DNA of 19,361 bases, taken from NCBI GenBank assembly GCA_910592005.1, contig CAJVPP010001542.1:1-19361 (forward strand), in the 5' to 3' direction. The stretch is from Funneliformis mosseae. Taxonomy: Eukaryota; Glomeromycota; Glomeromycetes; Glomerales; Glomeraceae. Below are positions 10,078 through 19,361 of the stretch, piece after piece. Under the pieces are notes generated by a model, which had not been told where the DNA came from, searched no databases, and saw only the letters and a program-made list of their open reading frames with translations. The position numbers and the translations under genes are program-made. The first letter of the stretch is position 1. Each line of letters starts with the position of its first letter.

Positions 10078-10473
10078 AAAAAAAAAAGCAATTTTATTTT
10101 CTTTTATGTTTGTTTTTAATTTTAAATAAATAATTAAATGAAAGGGGAAAATATAATTACAAAGAATTGCTTAATAATTAAAAAAAATCCCTTATTAATA
10201 CTAAATACTTTTTAAAACTTAATTAAAGAATCGGCTTACTAAAAATGCTTTTTTATTTACTTGTTTATGTTTTATTATCTTTCAAAGCAGTTTCTGCGCC
10301 TCATGTATCAATCCTGAAACAAAAAAAAAACCAATAGATTACGATTGTATCGAATGATAAAAGATTAAAGGTACATAACCCTGAACCTTGCTTGTAAAGC
10401 TAAAACATTGGTACATAACATTAACCCCTTTTGTTTTTTTTTGTTTTTTTTAAAAAAAAAAAGTCTGCATTTA

Positions 10474-13400
10474 TTATTCTTCATTAGCCCCTAAATGTTG
10501 ATCTTGAACCATGGAGAAATAAATTTCATTTTTGGCTAAAAGCTCTTGATGAGTTCCTTGTTCCGCAACTTTACCATCCTTAATCACAAAGATAACGTCA
10601 GCGTGTTGTATCGTAGACAATCGATGTGCAATAGCCAAAGTGGTTCTCCCCTTGGCCGCAACATCTAATGCCTTTTGTACTACTTTTTCGGATTCGGAAT
10701 CCAAGGCTGAAGTAGCTTCATCCAATAGTAAAATCTTTGGATTACGTATTAAAGCTCTTGCAATCGCAATCCTTTGCTTTTGACCTCCAGATAATTGCGA
10801 TCCTTTACCGCCAACGTATGTATTATATCCTTCAGGTAATGAAACGATAAAATCATGAATATTGGATTCTTTACATACTCGTTCAATATCTTCTTGCGTT
10901 GCATTTTGATTTGGTTTACAACCAAGTAATATATTATCCTTAATAGACATATTATATAAAGAGGGTTCTTGACTTACTAACGCAATATGCTCTCTTAAAT
11001 TATTAACATTCATTGTTGTTATATTGACTCCATCAATTTCAATTTTTCCTCCTGTAGTTTCATAGAATCTCTCTGTTAATCCAATCGTTGTGCTTTTACC
11101 ACATCCTGACGGTCCAACCAATGCCGCGTATTGACCCGGTTTTACTTCGATGTTTAACCCTCTTAATACTCTTACATGCGGTCTTGTCGGATATCGAAAG
11201 TGTACATCTGTAAATTTAACATATCCCTCAACTTTTTCTAATTTTCGCCCGGTACGAGACCATATGTCAATAGATGGGGTCCTTTCTAACAGAGAAATAA
11301 TTGTTGCGGCCGCAGATTTCCCCCTTATTATGTCTGGAGCGAAAGCGAAAACGCGCCCCGCAGACATGGATCCGAAAATGATTGCCATAAATACTAAGAA
11401 AGAGTTTAAACGAAAAGTTAAATAAATATATATATATATATTTTTAATAGTTTGCAAGGTTACAAGTTATATTTACCAACAAAAAATTTTTCCAAATTGT
11501 ATTCCCCATTTGCGAACTTTTATAAAAGGATTATTTCAACATATTACAGAGATATATTAGCATAATTATTAGACATAAGTAAGTTGAAAATATATTTAAC
11601 TCACCAAACTACTGCCATACCAAAAGGCCAAAGCATTAGTTAAGAAATTAACGCACTATGAATATAAATCAATTAAATAAATTAATTAATTAAATTCTTT
11701 GCTGATTTTTAAAAGAAGTGTAAATAAACAATTTACCTGTGCAAACGCATATGTTATGCTAGCAAAGAAAGCGTTTTTAAATCCTTCTCTCATTGGTTCT
11801 TCTAGTAATTCATGATATAAATTCCATAAATTTTCTTCACGTGTCAAGGCAGCAACAGTTCTGATATTTCCAGCTCCTTCACAAGCTATTCGACTTGAAT
11901 GTTCGTAAGATTTTTTGGTTTTCTGTTGGAAGCCGTTTAACATTTTTGTTCGTAACAATGATGAACCAACTAATAAAGGAATGCAAACCAAGCAAACGAG
12001 GGTCAGTTTCCAACCTAAATTCGGGAGGAAAATTAAAAAAGTTTTTTTTTAGAACATTACTGATACATTCTTTGAGGTTCAAAAGATATAAAACACTGAC
12101 CATAAATCAAAGCTACGATAATCACAGATATGAGGGTAACGCACACTTGTAAAATGGAGCCCAAAGTTACCCCAGCAAGACCATTTACATGTGTTGCATC
12201 CAATGACAAAGAACTTGTTAAAGCTCCTACACTATGATGATCATCATCGAAGAAACTAATATCTTGTCGAAGAATCGCTGCAAATGACATTGAACGAATT
12301 CGTAAAGTAAGATTTTCACCGGAGAATCCAAACGAACTCCCTTGTACAAGGTGTGCGGTCAAGATTGTAACAGCAATAACCACTACAAGGTATTTAATTA
12401 AATAATACATGAGTAAATTAGTAATACGAGATAAATAAACAAGTAGAATAAAATTTATTCTCAACCTACAAAACATCAAGGACCAAAATCTTGCATCGTG
12501 TTTTAATTCATCAGGAGGTTTTGAGAAGCTTTGTATGATTTTAGAAAAAATAATAGCAAATATTGGATATAACATTCCCATAACAATGGAAGCAAATATT
12601 CCAAGAGTTATCCATGGGATTTCTGGCCAATTGATCTTTGCTATTTTTTGTATTAATTCTCTCGTAGTAAATTCATAATCAAATTTCGTTGCAGCCTCTA
12701 AATCATTTTTTCGCTTGGCCAATATTGCAGAAGATGAACTCTTATTTGTTATGACGCGCCCAACTGTGTAATCTTCTGCTGGGATGATGTCTTCTTTGTT
12801 TGCCGTTAGTAATACTTCAGAACCCTTCGCATCGATTTCTGTTTCAACTCTTTTTGCTTGTTGAATTTGCTGAGCCTCAACTAGTTTATAATAACTTCCT
12901 TTTTTAGACATCAATTCGTCATGCGTTCCGGTTTCCACTATGACGCCTTGATTCATCACAACAATCTTTGTAGCATTTTTAACAGTGGAAAGTCGATGAG
13001 CTATAACAATTGTAGTTCTATTTACTGAAGCTTTATCCAAAGCATCTTGTACAATTCCCTCACTTTGAGTATCCAATGCACTTGTAGCTTCATCCAATAG
13101 TAAAATTTTCGGATCTTTTATAATGGCCCTAGCAATCGCAATACGTTGTTTCTGACCTCCAGATAATAAAAATCCTCGTTCACCTACATTCGTTTCATAT
13201 TTATTTGGTAAGTTCATAATAAAGTCATGTGCATTTGCCATTTTACATGCTTGTTCTATCATAATTTGTTTCTTATTTTCGTCAATGTTTTCGTAAACTG
13301 AGCCAATTAATCCGTGAGCCACATTTTCAGCAATCGTGTTATTAAATAACACAGGTTCTTGCCCTACTAAACTCATTTGTCTTCTCAACCATATTAGATT

Positions 13401-15303
13401 TAGGTCTTTGATATTATGTCCATCCAGTTGTACTTCTCCTTCTACGGGATCATAGAAACGAAGAACAAGAGATACGATCGTACCTAAAAGGAAAAAAGAA
13501 GTGAGACAAGTTGAACCGGTTTAAATGAAATATAAATATATATATAATTACTTTTGCCGGAACCGGAAGAACCAACAAGAGCAACGGTGGTACCAGATTC
13601 AATATCTAAAGATACTTTTTTCAATGTCACCATTTCAGGGCGGGCGGGATAAATAAAAGAGATGTTCTTTATTTGGATTCGGCCTTTAATGTTTTCTAAT
13701 TTCTCACCGGATTCAGATGCGATATCTGGAAAAAGGGTAATTTCTTAATTTAAAATGTTCATTAAAATTTGTATATAAAAGCTGAATGATCACGAACCTA
13801 TTGATGGAATTCGGTTTATAGTTTCGAATATTTTGCTACCTGCTCCGGTAGCGAAGCTGAACGCTTGTAAGTCTGGTGCAATGTTTGCTAAAAAAAATAT
13901 TATAATTCTTTATCGTTATTACGCTGGCATAAAAAATAAAAGTTGAATGAGCATTTAATGATGTATTTTGAAAACAAAACCTAGTGCGAAAGACCCTATA
14001 AGTACCGCAAAGAATACGTTAACGACCTGTGGCGCAGCACAAAATAAATTAGTCCTCGCGGAATTTATGAAATTTATAAATTTAAATGGTAATACTTACA
14101 TCACCAGCACTTAACACTCCACTTAAGATAAGTGTACTTCCGTACCAAAATGCTAGAGCATAAGTTGCATATACGTAGAAAAATATGATCCCAAGACCCG
14201 CTCCGTTCAAAATGCTCCTCTTGATACTCTCTTTTTTCGCAAAAATCAAATTTGAATCATATAATTTCGAAAGTTGTGACTGAATACCAAAGGCAACGGC
14301 CGTGCGAATTGTTGATATGGCTTCTTCGGCGATAGTACCTATTTCGTATTCCGATAAGCATTTTTAATTATTAAGATTCCGGAGATTCAAGTTTCCGTAA
14401 AGCGGGAACCGTACCTGATTTTGAATAATATTCTAAAGAACGTTTCATATATTTTGCAGTGAATTTATTTAATATTGCAGATGATATTGACGTCAACGGG
14501 ATTATGACACATATTACTAAAGTCATTTTCCATGATCTCGTAAAAGATATTATGAAAGCTGATAAAAATTGGGCAACGTACTATATAAAAAAAAAATGAT
14601 AAATAATGGAGTTTATCCAGTACAACGATAAGAATTTTTTAACTTGCTATACATACCGAGAAAGACATTGCTACCTTCTCACTAATCCCATCTTGAATTA
14701 AATGTGTATCAGACGTAATTCGAGTTGTTACTTCACCAGCACCCAGTTTATCGAAATACGCAATATTCTGCCTTAAAATGGCACGTAAATATCTTTCTCG
14801 AATTTGACGCGTTAATCTTTCACCCGTGTATACCCAAGCAGCCATGTATATATAGGTAGTGACAAACACGATTATAGCTAAATACATAAAGTATAATGCA
14901 TTGCGGTTTACTTGATTCATAAAATAACTTTTATCAATTTTTCCTGTTTGATAGTCTGCGAAATAATTAACCATTTTTCCAAATAAGATAGTCGTCGTTG
15001 GCTAAAATTCAGCAATATATTTATTATATTATAATATATTTTATGTATAATATATAAATCATTATGTTCAATAACAAAATTTCTTACGATAGCGGCACCG
15101 GCAACACCGGAAAAGAAAATCCCAATAGCCATTATTATCCAATCAAATTTACTGGCAAAACTATATAGTTGCCAATATGAAGCTTTATTTTGTTCAATTT
15201 TCACTTGATCATTTAATATTACATTGAAATTTGTTCCCGAGACGACTTCATTGAAATCGACCGTTGTCGACTCATTAACTGGGTTATTGATTTCTTCTGT
15301 CAT
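10474..15303 (-). CDS. ABCB/P-glycoprotein-type multidrug exporter, 13 exons, 1286 aa
   Basis: ATP-driven membrane exporter of the full-length MDR type, (TMD-NBD)x2; the family expels drugs, lipids or peptides. Substrate and membrane cannot be told here. Exons (minus): 15303-15088, 15001-14657, 14580-14415, 14338-14100, 14026-13981, 13887-13798, 13725-13552, 13483-12470, 12382-12101, 12014-11737, 11655-11605, 11516-11477, 11393-10474; GT-AG introns of 68-93 nt, consistent phases, 1287 codons with stop. ATG 15303 follows an in-frame TAA at 15309-15307. TMD1 starts near residue 54 (helices about 54-80, 106-130). NBD1: Walker A GSSGSGKST 419-427, Q-loop Gln467, LSGGQ 532-536, Walker B Asp556 with catalytic Glu557, His578. 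TMD2 starts near 685. NBD2: Walker A GPSGCGKS 1074-1081, LSGGQ 1181-1185, Asp1205/Glu1206, His1237. Both ATP sites look competent, unlike the degenerate sites of Pdr5-type pumps. Length fits the family (human MDR1 is 1280). Ends with tandem TAA TAA. Confidence 0.96.
12383..12469 (-). other. Stop-free 87-nt in-frame intron of the transporter (intron 8)
   Basis: The intron runs GTAGGT...TTGTAG, is a multiple of three, and has no stop in the transporter frame, so a naive translation reads through it and inserts 29 residues (starting CRLRINF) after SLMF. Removing it joins FWSLMF to LVIAVTILTAHLVQ, which restores the expected continuous second transmembrane helix of TMD2. I therefore treat it as an intron, although retention would keep the frame. 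Confidence 0.85.
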
Positions 15304-15392
15304 AATTTAGAAAAAAATTTTCTATTTTCAAAAAAAAAAAAAAAAGAAAGAGAAAAGTTTTTCAAAAGAAAAAGGAACGAGAATAAAGGCCT

Positions 15393-15400
15393 TTTTTATA
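15393..15400 (-). promoter_or_regulatory. TATA-like element upstream of the ABC transporter
   Basis: TATAAAAA reads on the minus strand, 90-97 nt upstream of ATG 15303. Position and sequence suit a core promoter. The background is AT-rich, so chance is possible. Confidence 0.4.
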
Positions 15401-15515
15401 CACAATTATCATTATTATTTTAAAGGAAGAATCATTTTGCCGAATTAATGCTGTTCGGAGATTTGCAATAGGGATATGGATATTTCATTTTGGCGAGAAT
15501 GCATAATTGAGACGG

Positions 15516-15559
15516 AATTTCCGATGAATTTTGATTTATTTGAAGGCCAATCGGAAATT
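15516..15559. promoter_or_regulatory. CGG-containing inverted repeat with CCAAT box upstream of the transporter
   Basis: AATTTCCGAT (15516-15525) and its reverse complement ATCGGAAATT (15550-15559) form perfect 10-bp arms 24 nt apart. A CCAAT motif (15547-15551) abuts the right arm. The site is about 210-260 nt upstream of the transporter ATG. The arms share the TTCCG/CGGAA core seen in intron 1 of the transcription factor. Binding is inferred only. Confidence 0.35.
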
Positions 15560-15697
15560 TTCACTCCACATAATCCATTCCATTCATGAATGCCAAGAAA
15601 AATTTTTCTGTCATATTTGTTTGTTTTAGTCCACAAAAAAAATTAAATAGGATATTTCATTATTTTTTTTTTATTATTATGTGGCACGATGGTTTCG

Positions 15698-15715
15698 CCG
15701 ATACGGAATACTCGG
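15698..15715. promoter_or_regulatory. Cluster of three CGG triplets upstream of the transporter
   Basis: CCG (15698-15700), CGG (15704-15706) and CGG (15713-15715) lie within 18 nt, giving an inverted CCG-N3-CGG and a direct CGG-N6-CGG arrangement. Such spacing classes are known for binuclear cluster factors. It lies about 400 nt upstream of the transporter start and marks the last GC-richer sequence before the AT-rich flank. Confidence 0.3.
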
Positions 15716-17420
15716 GTTAAATATAATCCATTTAGTACAACATAATTAGTAGGACCCCACAATTAACAATTCGGGGCGCTTGAAAATTAAATTTTGAAGT
15801 TTCCAACTTATCAAAAATTAATTGGGTAAATCTGCGGATTTCTACTACAGATATAAATTACGAGTAATTTTACAATTTTTAGAAAAAAAAAAAATTATCA
15901 AATTTAATTAAAATCCATTAATAAAATCTGACCATAATACCCTCTTGTAAAGTATTTACTGTATTTATTGTATATAAATTTCGATTAACGACATATTAAC
16001 TATTAATTATCATTAACAATTTCAATTCATGAATTTGTAGATATCTTAATTAAATTCTGAATCATAAAATCATCATCTGTACTAAAACGCCGCAACATTT
16101 AAATGATTTTCTGCATTGTAACCAAGAACATACTAGACCATAAGAAGGCTTACAGATCTCCTTTAATCATTATAATAATATAATAAATAAATTAATAAAC
16201 AATTTATAAAATATTAATTATACCTTTATTTAATCCATAATATATATATAAATCAAAGTATTTTAATATAATGTTACCCAACTGTCAATTAGGTAGACTG
16301 AAATATTTAATGAATAAGCAATAGCTGAGTTTAGTTCAAAACTCATATTTATTTGGTAAAGTCTTTACTTAAATTCTTTTTGAAGATAAAGAAAAGATGT
16401 CATGTGCTTTTCCAATTGTCTTATTCTGATATTTATTCACAATCTAAGTTTCTAAATCAGAAGTATGAAGACTTTACTAACTTATATCAAAATACTTTTC
16501 AAAATAATCAAAGAGATATTCTTATTATATTTAATAATTAAATAATTGCTAATAAAGGGATTACTCTTTTATTTTTCATAAAATTCTCTTAGGGGTTTTA
16601 TTTGTATAACTTTATTTATTATTAACAAATAAATAAATATGGGTGACAACAATAGAAATAAGAAAAATCTACAATTTTAAGTAATTTTAATTATTAAGCT
16701 AGTTTCGTTCACATGATCATAATTGGCAGAGTAAACTAATAAAAAGATTTTTAACTAAAAAGTAGATTTCTCTTTTTTCTACTGATCAATTTCCACATGT
16801 TCTAAAGATTATTTTGTAATAAAGACTTTATTATTTAATAAAATAAAATAATTTCTCAAAAAATATAATTTATATCTTAATAAATTTATTTTTTAAAAAA
16901 TTACTTTTATATAATAATTTTTTGGATCATTTATAATAAAAATTTATACTATTTTTTTATCTTATTACAGAATAAATATAAATAATTTCCTTATCTATGA
17001 TTAAAGTTTGTCTCATATTGAAATAATTATTATTTAATTATTTTATAATTAATGATTAAATTATTTTATCAAAATATTTTAATTATTATTTAATTACTAT
17101 TACATTCTCTTTCTTAATTCTTTTTTCATTAAGTCTTTTTTATATATCTAATTTAAGCTTATATTACATATTATTATAATTAATAATTTTATTTTTCTTC
17201 ATTAATTAATTTGTTTAAGGCTTAGATAATATTAAAATTGATCATTTACTAACTAATTTACAAATATTTTATATTGAATTAATATCCTGTAAATTATTTG
17301 CTATATTTAAGTATAGTATTGATTAAGAATAAAATATTTAAACTGCAATTTAAATTCTAACTAATACAATATGATTAAATTATAATTTGATTAACTTATA
17401 GTTTAAATTATAATTAAAGT

Positions 17421-17510
17421 TCTAATCTGACCTAATAGGCAGGTGATTTAACAGATTAATCTAAAAATTCAGGTTATATTAGATAATTGATTTGATCTAA
17501 TCTAACCTAA
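17421..17510. repeat. Degenerate CTAATCT-ACCTAA repeat
   Basis: CTAATCTGACCTAA (17422-17435) recurs as CTAATCTAACCTAA (17497-17510) with one mismatch. The intervening sequence contains complementary words such as AGATTAATCT and ATTAGAT. It resembles the low-complexity repeat at the left end of the window in style, but not in sequence. Confidence 0.4.
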
Positions 17511-19037
17511 ATTTTTTAATTATAAATTTAAAATTTAATAACTCTATTAATATCAATCTATTTGAGATAAAATAAGTATTATTTAATTTCTCTTAGAAAT
17601 AAATTTATAAATGTATACAAATTATATACTTGAATAGATTACAAATTTGTAAAATATAATAACTTTTAAAGCTATCTTTGTGATAATGATATTTCTCATA
17701 ATATAGACTTTATAAAGTTATTTTATTTTTAAGTCTTTTTAATATAGATAGAGGTTATAGAAATATTTTATTCTTTTTCTTTCGTTTATTAATATTTAAT
17801 AATTAATTTTTATTTTTTTAATTTAAAATTTAATTTTAATTATAATATTTATATAAAAACCAAATTATAAATTATAAATAATTTATTTTAATTTAAATTT
17901 TTTATTTATTTTATTTATTTATTTTTTTTATTAAATTTAAAATATTCTCTATGTCTTTAAGATTAGTTTTCTAATTCTTTTTTAAAGACTTTTTTAGAAT
18001 ATTTTTTTATTTATTAATATTTTCCTTTTTTTAAAAATGGATTTTTTATTTTCTTAAAATAAGTAAGTTTTTTTTCAAATGTATTTTTTTATTTTTTTTA
18101 ATTTTCTAACTTTTTCACTTTTTTTAAAAATAAATTTTTTCATTTTCTTTAGATAAAATAAGTCTTTTAGAAGATTTTTAAAGATTCTTTTTAAGATAAT
18201 TCTTTTTTTTTACTAACTCACTTTTTTTTTTTAAGAATAAATCTTTCATTCTATGCTGAAATAAGAAAATATAAAATTCAGCTAGCCAAAAGACAGTAAT
18301 AATAAAACTTATATGAACTATTACTTCTCAAATCTAAACTAAAAAAAAAGTTATCAAATATTCTTATTATTTTTATTCAGATAGGTAAATATTTTTTTGT
18401 GATTCTTAATTTTTCATTTTTACTAATCTTTTTCTTTTTTTTTTTAGAAGTTGAACATGAATTTTATATGATAAATGAAAGAATTTTATTTTGGTATTCA
18501 TAAAACGGTTCTTTAAAATATTGCTTCTTTTTAAATATATTAAGGCTTCATTTAGTTATGAATAAGGTTGCTTGTCTAAACTTATTTTGGATTTAGCAAA
18601 ATGTATAAACTATAGTTTCACTAATTTTTTACTAAAGTTTTAATATAGTTTTATATTTTTATAAACTTTGATATAGTTTTACCTTTTTTAAAATTTCACA
18701 GATTTTTTAATAAGATTTTAATATAATTTTACTAAATTTTATTTTTTTTTATTTAAACAACTTGCAAAACTTCTAGGTTTTATCCAATAACCTTAGTTAT
18801 GAATTTTTACTTTTTTTACTTTCTTTTTAGATAAGTTCTTTAATTTTTTTTAAATGTTTTTAAGAATTTAATAAAAAAAAATAAATAAATTTGTTTTTAT
18901 TATCTTTGTAATTTTGATTCTATATTAGAAAAAAAAAGAAAATTTAAATTAAAAAAAAAATTTATAAATTATTTTTCAAAATAAAATAATGAAAAATAAA
19001 TATTAATTATATAATTTTGAATATTTATTTGCAAATA

Positions 19038-19063
19038 AATATTTGAATATTTTATTTTCAAAT
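19038..19063 (+). repeat. Right copy of the 26-nt direct repeat
   Basis: Identical over 26 nt to 987-1012 in the same orientation. The sequence immediately upstream (ATTTGCAAATAAAT, 19027-19040) is a near-palindrome that the left copy lacks, so similarity does not obviously extend leftwards. Confidence 0.45.
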
Positions 19064-19361
19064 AGAAACTTTAGTTCAATAATATATAATTTCATTTTGT
19101 ATATGATTTAATTCTATTAGAAAAAAATGTGTTATGTAATAAAATATTTCTATTGGAAGATTTAAAAGTCTAAATGTATTTTTAACTTCCAGCGCTTATC
19201 ACTGCATTAATGCTAATCAGATGGAGTCTTATTCTTACATATCTTAAAATATACAATTAATAAATAAATCAGTTCATTTAAATATACCCAATAAAAAATT
19301 TGATATAAAAATTCCATAAAAATATTAAGTTTTATAACGTATAACTTTTATGGAAAATCAG

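Larger units (their letters stand above)
15720..19361. other. AT-rich intergenic region without recognisable genes
   Basis: Composition drops again to nearly pure A/T with long T runs, especially after 17800. The one notable open frame (16353-16541, plus, 62 codons) is Phe/Lys/Asn/Gln-rich and has no motif. I see no tRNA, transposase or reverse transcriptase signature. The region probably consists of decayed repeats. Confidence 0.65.

Noticed and set aside
11150..11425. Plus-strand 91-codon frame
   Set aside because: Antisense of NBD2 of the transporter, whose minus-strand reading has all the expected motifs.
11879..12152. Short frames on both strands around exons 9 and 10 of the transporter
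   Set aside because: They span an intron and read out of frame with the conserved TMD2 sequence.
10474..15303. Several separate half-size ABC genes or a pseudogene
   Set aside because: The stops between open frames fall in short GT-AG introns with matching phases, giving a single continuous full-length protein.
15445..15636. Minus-strand 63-codon frame upstream of the transporter
   Set aside because: No recognisable motif and no splice link to the transporter; better explained as promoter sequence containing the CGG inverted repeat.
15937..15985. Transposon-end-like sequence (CCCTCTTGTAAAGTATTTACTG)
   Set aside because: I could not find a reverse-complement partner elsewhere in the window, so a terminal inverted repeat is unsupported.
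1..19361. tRNA genes, rRNA, CRISPR arrays, viral or transposase genes
   Set aside because: No T-arm GGTTCGANTCC pattern in a cloverleaf context, no spaced direct-repeat array, and no viral or mobile-element protein motif was seen on either strand.

Overview
The window looks like nuclear DNA of an early-diverging fungus. Arbuscular mycorrhizal fungi (Glomeromycotina, Rhizophagus-like) are my best guess, from composition and gene style only: very low GC, many A/T homopolymers, intron-dense genes with introns mostly of 68-95 nt and GT-AG ends, a Gal4-type zinc cluster regulator, and a Gln/Asn/His-rich protein tail. No bacterial gene organisation is present.

Two intact multi-exon genes can be reconstructed, both on the minus strand. 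Reading in the direction of transcription, the first (15303 to 10474, 13 exons) encodes a 1286-residue full-length ABCB/P-glycoprotein-type exporter with (TMD-NBD)x2 architecture and complete ATPase motifs in both halves. The second (6588 to 2961, 8 exons, one of only 36 nt) encodes a 956-residue Zn2Cys6 transcription factor with a C6 DNA-binding domain, a short coiled-coil linker, a fungal-specific transcription factor (middle homology) domain, and a long low-complexity tail. Each start codon is preceded by an in-frame stop and by a TATAAAA-like element about 90-116 nt upstream.

Layout: 1-2960 is extremely AT-rich with degenerate repeats and one clear inverted repeat; 2961-6588 transcription factor; 6589-7480 its probable 5' region, including a 35-A tract; 7440-8060 holds unassigned short ORFs of raised GC; 8060-9780 has nothing recognisable; 9780-9960 is a GC-richer patch with CCAAT and CACGTG motifs and a short ORF; 10474-15303 ABC transporter; 15304-15720 its upstream region, with CCAAT and CGG-triplet motifs; 15720-19361 AT-rich repeat-like DNA without genes.

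The two genes could be a drug-efflux pump and a nearby regulator: zinc cluster proteins bind CGG triplets, and CGG-containing repeats occur both upstream of the pump and in intron 1 of the regulator. That link is inference. I see no clearly novel system; the best second looks are the microexon, the stop-free intron of the transporter, the CGG-motif clusters, and the unassigned ORF block between the genes.
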